A DNA stretch of 19,515 nucleotides. Origin: JBGOUJ01 sp041477005 (GTDB taxonomy: Bacteria; Acidobacteriota; Terriglobia; Bryobacterales; JACQDG01). This document shows positions 15,103 through 19,515 of this stretch, in pieces. The notes under the pieces are model-generated. The model searched no databases. It was not told where the DNA came from and was given only the letters and a program-made list of their open reading frames with translations. Made by a program: the position numbers and the translations under genes. The DNA is taken from positions 1 through 19,515 of the forward strand of contig JBGOUJ010000072.1 of assembly GCA_041477005.1 (NCBI GenBank). The letters are read 5' to 3'. Positions within the stretch are counted from its first letter, which is position 1; the number at the start of each line of letters is the position of its first letter.

Positions 15103-15222
15103 AACGCCGGCCAGCAGCGACGGCAAAAATCCACAATGAAAGGCGTACTCGGCCAACTCCCGCCCGCAGAACGCCTCTTCGGTCAAGCCCCGCAGCGGGC
15201 TGCCTGGATTGCTCTCGGTCAT
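15103..15222 (-). pseudogene. Probable decayed third Flp-like pilin
   Basis: From the ATG at 15222 the frame encodes a 20-residue leader-like stretch ending in CG and then RELAEYAFHCGF, which matches the QDLVEYALLAGF start of the neighbouring pilins, including the Gly before the cleavage site and Glu+5/Tyr+6. After that the pilin match is lost: LPSLLAGVRTSG is only weakly hydrophobic, and another frame becomes more hydrophobic (FGLLVRLLGDTSLPLVF), suggesting a frameshift. The frame stays open to 14803, overlapping the GTG of the first pilin as GTGA, but the distal part is low-complexity Gly/Arg/Pro and unlike a protein. A divergent functional prepilin cannot be ruled out. Confidence 0.45.
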
Positions 15223-15261
15223 TGATATCTCACCAATCCTGCTCGTAGTCCGCATGAATGC

Positions 15262-16872
15262 TCAACTCTTGTCGCCGGGGGTTTCGCTGGGGCGGGCCAC
15301 AGCGGTTTCGGTGGCCGGGCCCTGGGCGTTCACCCGCTCCAACAGCACGGCCTTGCCGTCGTCGTATTGCACTTTCCAGTTCGGGCTGGCTTTGATGGTG
15401 GTGGCCAGCGGCCAGTCGGTGGGCAGCAGCGCCAGGTCAAATCCGTAATGGTCGAAAATCTTGGCCCACTGGTGGTCCGAATTCATGGCGCGCAGGTACT
15501 CGTCGCCGAGTTCCGGTCCATAGAAGTCGCTACGCCCGTCGATAAAAACCTTCAGCTTGGGGTAGTAGCGATAGATCAGGTAGTCGGCCCATTGGTCGGA
15601 GGTGAAAATGCGCCGCCCCGCCAGCCGGCCCTGGGCGGCCTTGCAGGCCTCCACCGGGAACACCACGTTTGAGAACTCGGCGCGGAGCCTCTCCTGGCGC
15701 TGGCCCACGATCAGCAGCAGGCCGGTCAGCGCCACGCTCGCCGGCGCCAGCCAGCCGATCGCCCGCCGGGGATGCGCCGCCGTGCGGTAACCGCCGGCGC
15801 CGTAGTCGCGCGCCACCTGGTCGAGCGTGGCCACCACCCAGCTTTGGCTGCGCGCCGCCGCTTGCTCCCACAGCAGCGTCGCCTCGTGCGCCACCACCGG
15901 CGCCGCCACCACAACGAACTGCAGAATGTGACGTGCGGACTGCAAGGCCGCGTGCGCCCAGAACAGCAGCAGGAGCGCCAGGGTCACGTCGCGCCGCTTC
16001 AGCAGCGCCGGGATGCACGCCAGGCTGGCAAACAGCAGCACCTCGAAGTAGTGGATGCCTTCGCTACGGAAATCCGGGGAGCGAAACTCCCGGACGTGGT
16101 TCAAGATGAAATCGGAGCGCAGGTATTGGATGATGTGCTGGTGGAGGTGATACGTGTAGGGATTCACCAGCGTGGCGGCCGACGCCAACCCGAACAGGAC
16201 GGCGTAGCGCCGCGAGCGCGCCCAGTTACGCGACGCGGCCGGCGTCCAAAGCGTCTCCGCCACGCTGCCGGCCAGATAGATCCCCAGCGCCGCCAGCAGA
16301 GCCAGGAATCCGCCGTGCAGGTTGGTCCACAGCACGCACAATCCCACCAGCGCGAACACCCACCGCGTCGCGCGGCGCCGGTCGGCCTCCAGCAGCCAGA
16401 TGGCAATCGCCAGGAACAAGTAGCTGAACAGGTGAGGGCGGGCCAGCCAGTGAATGGTCGAGGCCGAGCTCGCAATAAGCATGAGGAATACTGCCACCAG
16501 CAGATTCGCTCCCTGCCAGAGCATGTAACGGAACATCAGCGCCGAAGTGGCGGCGATCAGCACCCCGGCGAAAAGCACCACCGCCGGCAGCCCCCCCGCC
16601 TGGTGTAGAGATGCCAGCACTATGTCGCTCAGCCACTCCCAGGCGTACCACGGCTGGCCGGCGCGCGAGAAGGAGAACAGATCCTGGCGCGGGAACGTCC
16701 GGTTGGCGAGGATGTATTCCCCGGTGCGGATGTGCCATCCGGTGTCGCCGTCCCCCAGCAGCATCACCGGACCGGCGGCCGCCAGGAACAGCCACAGCAG
16801 GATGGAAACGAAGACCAGCTCGCTTAGCGAGGGAACCCACCGCGAACTCGGTTTCAGGACGCTGTTGCTCAT
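15262..16872 (-). CDS. Polytopic membrane protein, GT-C glycosyltransferase-like
   Basis: 536 residues. A hydrophobic segment at about 17-38 leads into GDGDTGWHIRTGEYIL at 40-55 with D41 and D43 in the first external loop, the usual place of the catalytic Asp in GT-C enzymes. QDLFSFS at 63-69 and YAWEWLSD at 76-83 follow. About ten further hydrophobic segments run to about residue 400. A soluble C-terminal domain (FTSDQWADYLIYRYYPKLKV then FIDGRSDFYG) completes it. GT-C enzymes use lipid-linked sugars on the periplasmic face. This subgroup is uncharacterised to my knowledge, so donor and acceptor are unknown. The ribosome site before the ATG is weak. It ends 40 bases before the decayed pilin. 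Confidence 0.7.
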   Translation of the reverse strand: MSNSVLKPSSRWVPSLSELVFVSILLWLFLAAAGPVMLLGDGDTGWHIRTGEYILANRTFPRQDLFSFSRAGQPWYAWEWLSDIVLASLHQAGGLPAVVLFAGVLIAATSALMFRYMLWQGANLLVAVFLMLIASSASTIHWLARPHLFSYLFLAIAIWLLEADRRRATRWVFALVGLCVLWTNLHGGFLALLAALGIYLAGSVAETLWTPAASRNWARSRRYAVLFGLASAATLVNPYTYHLHQHIIQYLRSDFILNHVREFRSPDFRSEGIHYFEVLLFASLACIPALLKRRDVTLALLLLFWAHAALQSARHILQFVVVAAPVVAHEATLLWEQAAARSQSWVVATLDQVARDYGAGGYRTAAHPRRAIGWLAPASVALTGLLLIVGQRQERLRAEFSNVVFPVEACKAAQGRLAGRRIFTSDQWADYLIYRYYPKLKVFIDGRSDFYGPELGDEYLRAMNSDHQWAKIFDHYGFDLALLPTDWPLATTIKASPNWKVQYDDGKAVLLERVNAQGPATETAVARPSETPGDKS

Positions 16873-16946
16873 TGAAACAATTGACCCAGACTCTGTCGCG
16901 CCAAAGCAGAATAGTATCTAGTACGTATAGAAAACAATTCAGCAGG

Positions 16947-16952
16947 AGTATA
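16947..16952 (-). promoter_or_regulatory. Candidate -10 element for the 15262-16872 gene
   Basis: TATACT on the - strand lies in an unusually AT-rich stretch (about 16870-17050) 75 bases before the start. The -35 hexamer at 17-base spacing is poor (ATTACG). The spacer 16873-17251 between the divergent genes holds no credible gene. Confidence 0.25.
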
Positions 16953-17026
16953 AATTTTGATACCACCGGCGTAATAGATTGACTGCCAAGGTTGCTATGT
17001 CGAAATGAGAAGCCAGTGGTAGATTT

Positions 17027-17046
17027 CATACGACTGGAGTCATATG
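17027..17046. promoter_or_regulatory. 20-bp imperfect inverted repeat, possible operator
   Basis: CATACGACT and AGTCATATG flank GG and pair at eight of nine positions. It lies in the AT-rich divergent spacer, about 155 bases from the - strand start and 205 from the + strand start. Dyads of this size are typical of dimeric regulator sites. Confidence 0.3.
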
Positions 17047-17216
17047 TCCAGCCCGCGTTTGGGGTTCCCCGGGGCTCTTCCGCCGGCCCTGCTTGCTGCC
17101 CCAGAGGGTCTACCACCGCCGGCGCCGGGCCCGGCCGCCCGAGTGTGCTAGATTTGAACTCCTCCCAGTACTTTCGGGTGGAAGCCTTTTGGTACTGTTC
17201 TTGCTTACGTAGGTCT

Positions 17217-17228
17217 GGGCATATGCCC
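17217..17228. promoter_or_regulatory. 12-bp perfect palindrome upstream of the GT87 gene
   Basis: GGGCATATGCCC ends 23 bases before the ATG at 17252. It could be an operator or a short hairpin in the leader. TTGCTT lies just upstream, but no good -10 was found at proper spacing. Confidence 0.3.
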
Positions 17229-17251
17229 GGCGCGCGTGGCTTACGCCATTG

Positions 17252-18391
17252 ATGAAAGACTCCTGGGTCATCGGCTTTCTCTCGGTTACCGGCGTGCTAC
17301 TGATGGCGGGGCTCGGCTGGCAGGTCCGGGACCGGCTGGCGATCGGGTCCAACGACTTCGCCAGTTTCTACGCCGGCGCCCGTCTGCTGGGCACCCCGGA
17401 TCTTTACAATGCGGACCGGGCCGCCGAGTTGCAGCGCGGTCTGTTCGGGGCGACCTCCGACGCCTGGCGCTACATCCGGCTGCCGTTCCACGCCGCCTTT
17501 CTCTGGCCCCTGGCGCAACTGCCTTACCGCGCCGCCTACGTGGTCTGGGAACTGTTGTTGCTCGCGGCTTTCGCCGGCTTCATCCGGCTGTGGAGGCCGC
17601 CGTCGCAGGCGCTGACCCTGCTGTATTCCTGTCTGTCGCTTCCCGCCTTCGCCAGCGTGATGAACGGCCAGGATCTGACGCCGCTGTTGCTTTGTGTCGC
17701 CATCGGGGTGTCCCTGGAGCGCCGGGCCCGATCCTTTGCCGCCGGAGCGGTGTTTTCGCTATGCGCCGCCAAGTTCCATCTCTTCGTCCTGCTGCCGGTG
17801 CTGTTGGTGGCTCAAAAACGCTGGCGTTTTCTCTGGGGGCTGCTGGCCGGCGGGGTGGTTCTGGCCGCCCTGTCATTCGCGGTGCAAGGGCCTTCGTGGC
17901 CGCTCGAATATTACGCAGCGCTGCTCGACCAGCGGATTCATCCCCGTCTCGGCCACATGCCGAACCTGCGTGGGATCTCTTCCCTCTGGCCGCCCTTCCG
18001 GCTGCTGGAATGGCCCCTTGCGGCCGGCGTTGCCGTCGCCGCCTGGGTCGTCGCCCGCCGCATGCCTTTCGACTATGCTCTCGCGGCGGTGCTGGCGGGC
18101 GGGCTGCTCGTCAGCTATCACTCCTCCATGCCCGATTGCGCCCTGCTGCTGCCGGCGGCGCTGGTGATTCTCTCGACCACCGCCTTCGGCTGGCTCCGCT
18201 TTGCCGCGTTCGTGCTGCTGGTGCCGCTCACCTATTTTCTGCTGCTGCTGGAGTCTCCCCTGCCCGCCCTTGTGCCGGCGACCATTGGGCTATTCCTTTC
18301 CCTGATGGTGGTGGACGCCCAGCGCCAGCCGGCCCCAGTGGAAAAAGAACCGGAACCCATGCGGGCTGCTGGGGCTGCGGCCGGCGGTTAA
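17252..18391 (+). CDS. GT87-family (DUF2029) membrane glycosyltransferase
   Basis: 379 residues from the ATG at 17252; an in-frame TTG one codon earlier is also possible. The first membrane segment (about 5-22) leads into SNDFASFYAGARLLG at 33-47, with the Asp (D35) typical of GT87 enzymes, then DLYN at 50-53 and RLPFHAAFLWPLAQLPY at 76-92. About nine further hydrophobic segments follow. GT87 proteins use polyprenyl-phosphate sugars to extend glycans outside the inner membrane; the sugar here is unknown. No clear Shine-Dalgarno precedes the start. The hydrophilic end (EKEPEP, then an Ala/Gly-rich tail) runs antisense through a relic of another gene, so the last 20 residues or so may be a recent extension. 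Confidence 0.8.
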   Translation: MKDSWVIGFLSVTGVLLMAGLGWQVRDRLAIGSNDFASFYAGARLLGTPDLYNADRAAELQRGLFGATSDAWRYIRLPFHAAFLWPLAQLPYRAAYVVWELLLLAAFAGFIRLWRPPSQALTLLYSCLSLPAFASVMNGQDLTPLLLCVAIGVSLERRARSFAAGAVFSLCAAKFHLFVLLPVLLVAQKRWRFLWGLLAGGVVLAALSFAVQGPSWPLEYYAALLDQRIHPRLGHMPNLRGISSLWPPFRLLEWPLAAGVAVAAWVVARRMPFDYALAAVLAGGLLVSYHSSMPDCALLLPAALVILSTTAFGWLRFAAFVLLVPLTYFLLLLESPLPALVPATIGLFLSLMVVDAQRQPAPVEKEPEPMRAAGAAAGG

Positions 18392-18476
18392 GGCCGTAGA
18401 GTTGCACCCGCTTGCCGCGGCTCTCGAACACCATCGGAGGCGCCGCCTTCAATTGCGCCACTCGCTGGCAAAGCGC
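18333..18476 (-). pseudogene. 3' relic of a paralogue of the adjacent membrane protein gene
   Basis: On the - strand this frame encodes AQLKAAPPMVFESRG, KRVQLYGLN and later PVLFP. The C-terminus of the neighbouring gene has AQLKSVLPVVFRSRG, NKVQLYDLN and PVLFP. Over the AQLK...LN stretch 16 of 24 residues match by eye, and the codons for AQLK are identical at the DNA level. The relic begins a few bases after the stop of that gene, and no upstream part of a second copy is present. It overlaps the 3' end of the convergent GT87 gene. Confidence 0.65.
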
Positions 18477-18495
18477 AGCCGGGGCAGAGCGCGCC

Positions 18496-19515
18496 TCATA
18501 GCGGCGAGGACGCGGGGAAGAGCACCGGACGGGCCGCCCGGCAATCGCTGCGATCGGGTTGCTGCAGGCAGTTGAGATCGTAGAGCTGTACCTTGTTTCC
18601 GCGGCTGCGAAATACGACCGGCAGCACCGACTTCAATTGCGCCATGCGTCGTTCAATCAGCGGCAGGCCGGTCTCCAGGTCGAAATCGTCCTCCGCGGCG
18701 ACCCAGTAGCGTGCGCCGATGTGCCGCGCCACGTCGGTGATGCCCGCCAGGTCGCGCCTCAGGACCTTCTCGTCCTTCTTATAGAACGCTTCGGTCGAAA
18801 ACGCGATCGGCCGCATGGCCTGCCGGCCCGTGTAGAAATACAAGATTACGTCCTGGTAGGCGATGAAGCGGATGCCAGGGTCGGCATTCTGCCGGATCCA
18901 ATCGTAGGCCTGACGCTTTTCCTCCGCCAGCGCGGCGCGGCGAGCCATCGCCGATGGCAGCACCGGCGGAATGCCGTCCCTGTAATGAATGGCCGCCGAC
19001 ACCAGCAGGGATGTGATCCCGAGTCCCAGGATTCCGGCCAGGACCTTGTCAGCTAACGGCCGAGCGGGTCGAAAGTTTTCCCGCAGCATCGAAACAAGGT
19101 GCTTCGCTTCCACCCACAGCCCCGCGTAGAAGAGCGGCAGGAACAACAGCAAGAAGCGGTCCATCAAGCCGTAGTTCCAAAACAGTGCGACGGCTGCATA
19201 GAGCGGAAAAATGAAATGGATCGGCTTCCATTCCTGGGCGCGAGCCTGCCTGACGACGCCGGCCAGGATGCCGGCACTTAACGTGACGCCAAGAAGCATT
19301 CCGAAGTAGGCGTTCCCTTCCCCCAGCGTCGGGAACAAGCAAGAGGAGGCCGGCGCTTCCAGAAATAACCGGAGGTTTTCCGCGAGCATTGCCAGCAGCA
19401 CGTCCGCGCGAGGCACGCAGAGCTTCCAGAAATCGAGGTAGCTGGTATAAAACAACCACGTCTCGCGCCAGCCGAGGCCGTCCGCATTCGCAACACCGGA
19501 GAACTGCGAGTGAGG
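18496..19515 (-). CDS. Polytopic membrane protein, glycosyltransferase/mannosyltransferase-like, C-terminal part (start outside window)
   Basis: The frame is open through the right edge, so 339 C-terminal residues are seen; a TTG at 19455 is an internal codon, because ADGLGWRETWLFYTSYLDFW reads continuously across it. Several membrane segments are visible (AYFGMLLGVTLSAGILAGVV, FIFPLYAAVALFW, FLLLFLPLFYAGL, ILGLGITSLLVSAAI), then a soluble domain of about 160 residues (ALAEEKRQAYDWIRQN, RFIAYQDVILYFYTG, HIGARYWVAAEDDFD). This plan, with a C-terminal domain after the membrane part, resembles PMT/ArnT-like GT-C proteins of acidobacteria. The catalytic N-terminal loop is off the window, so the class is inferred. 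Confidence 0.6.
   Translation of the reverse strand, partial: PHSQFSGVANADGLGWRETWLFYTSYLDFWKLCVPRADVLLAMLAENLRLFLEAPASSCLFPTLGEGNAYFGMLLGVTLSAGILAGVVRQARAQEWKPIHFIFPLYAAVALFWNYGLMDRFLLLFLPLFYAGLWVEAKHLVSMLRENFRPARPLADKVLAGILGLGITSLLVSAAIHYRDGIPPVLPSAMARRAALAEEKRQAYDWIRQNADPGIRFIAYQDVILYFYTGRQAMRPIAFSTEAFYKKDEKVLRRDLAGITDVARHIGARYWVAAEDDFDLETGLPLIERRMAQLKSVLPVVFRSRGNKVQLYDLNCLQQPDRSDCRAARPVLFPASSPL

Noticed and set aside
17236..18399. An alternative 387-codon + frame overlapping the GT87 gene
   Set aside because: The frame starting at 17252 has membrane segments and the SNDFASFYAG motif; the alternative is Arg/Ala/Gly/Pro-rich with no family features.
1..19515. tRNA, rRNA, transposase or integrase genes
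   Set aside because: None was recognised on either strand, so there is no direct sign of an integrated element here.

Overview
The window is GC-rich bacterial DNA, most likely from an acidobacterium of the Bryobacter/Solibacter kind. The main clue is the large secreted protein at 3218-6325. It ends in the C-terminal domain known as TIGR03437 (landmarks SLAPGGLVSIFGQ and SPTQINGQVPFEIAG), which is characteristic of that group. The placement is inferred from recalled family knowledge, not from a search.

Layout. (1) 3-2220, + strand: the 3' part of a PolX-type DNA polymerase/PHP phosphoesterase, a YfiT-like DinB-fold protein and a NUDIX hydrolase, tightly packed. (2) 2221-2535: a gene-free stretch with a long-range 10-bp inverted repeat ending in a T8 run on the - strand, and a very GC-rich hairpin. 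(3) 2536-6325, - strand: a predicted outer-membrane beta-barrel downstream of a 1035-residue secreted beta-propeller (YVTN-type) protein. (4) 6326-6748: a densely structured non-coding stretch and a 35-codon single-pass membrane protein. (5) 6749-14806, - strand: a Tad (tight adherence) type IVc pilus locus. In transcription order it holds two Flp pilins, cpaA/tadV prepilin peptidase, cpaB/rcpC, cpaC/rcpA secretin, cpaE/tadZ, cpaF/tadA ATPase, tadB and tadC. (6) 14807-15261: hairpins and what looks like a decayed third pilin gene. (7) 15262-19515: three polytopic membrane proteins of GT-C glycosyltransferase type (one - strand, one divergent + strand of GT87 type, one - strand cut by the window edge), plus a relic of a fourth gene.

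How it works together. The Tad genes supply pilin, peptidase, secretin, localisation factor, ATPase and both inner-membrane platform proteins. No TadE/F/G pseudopilin or TadD lipoprotein gene is present here, so these must be elsewhere or absent. The propeller protein and beta-barrel follow on the same strand and could be surface partners of the pilus (inference). The membrane glycosyltransferase-like genes beside the pilins could decorate pilin or make surface glycan (inference).

The most notable non-obvious signals are: two pilin genes whose mature products differ at one residue although about half of their codons differ; a pseudoknot-compatible set of inverted repeats at 6493-6628; the T8-ended inverted repeat at 2324-2443; and relics of a pilin and of a glycosyltransferase-like gene.
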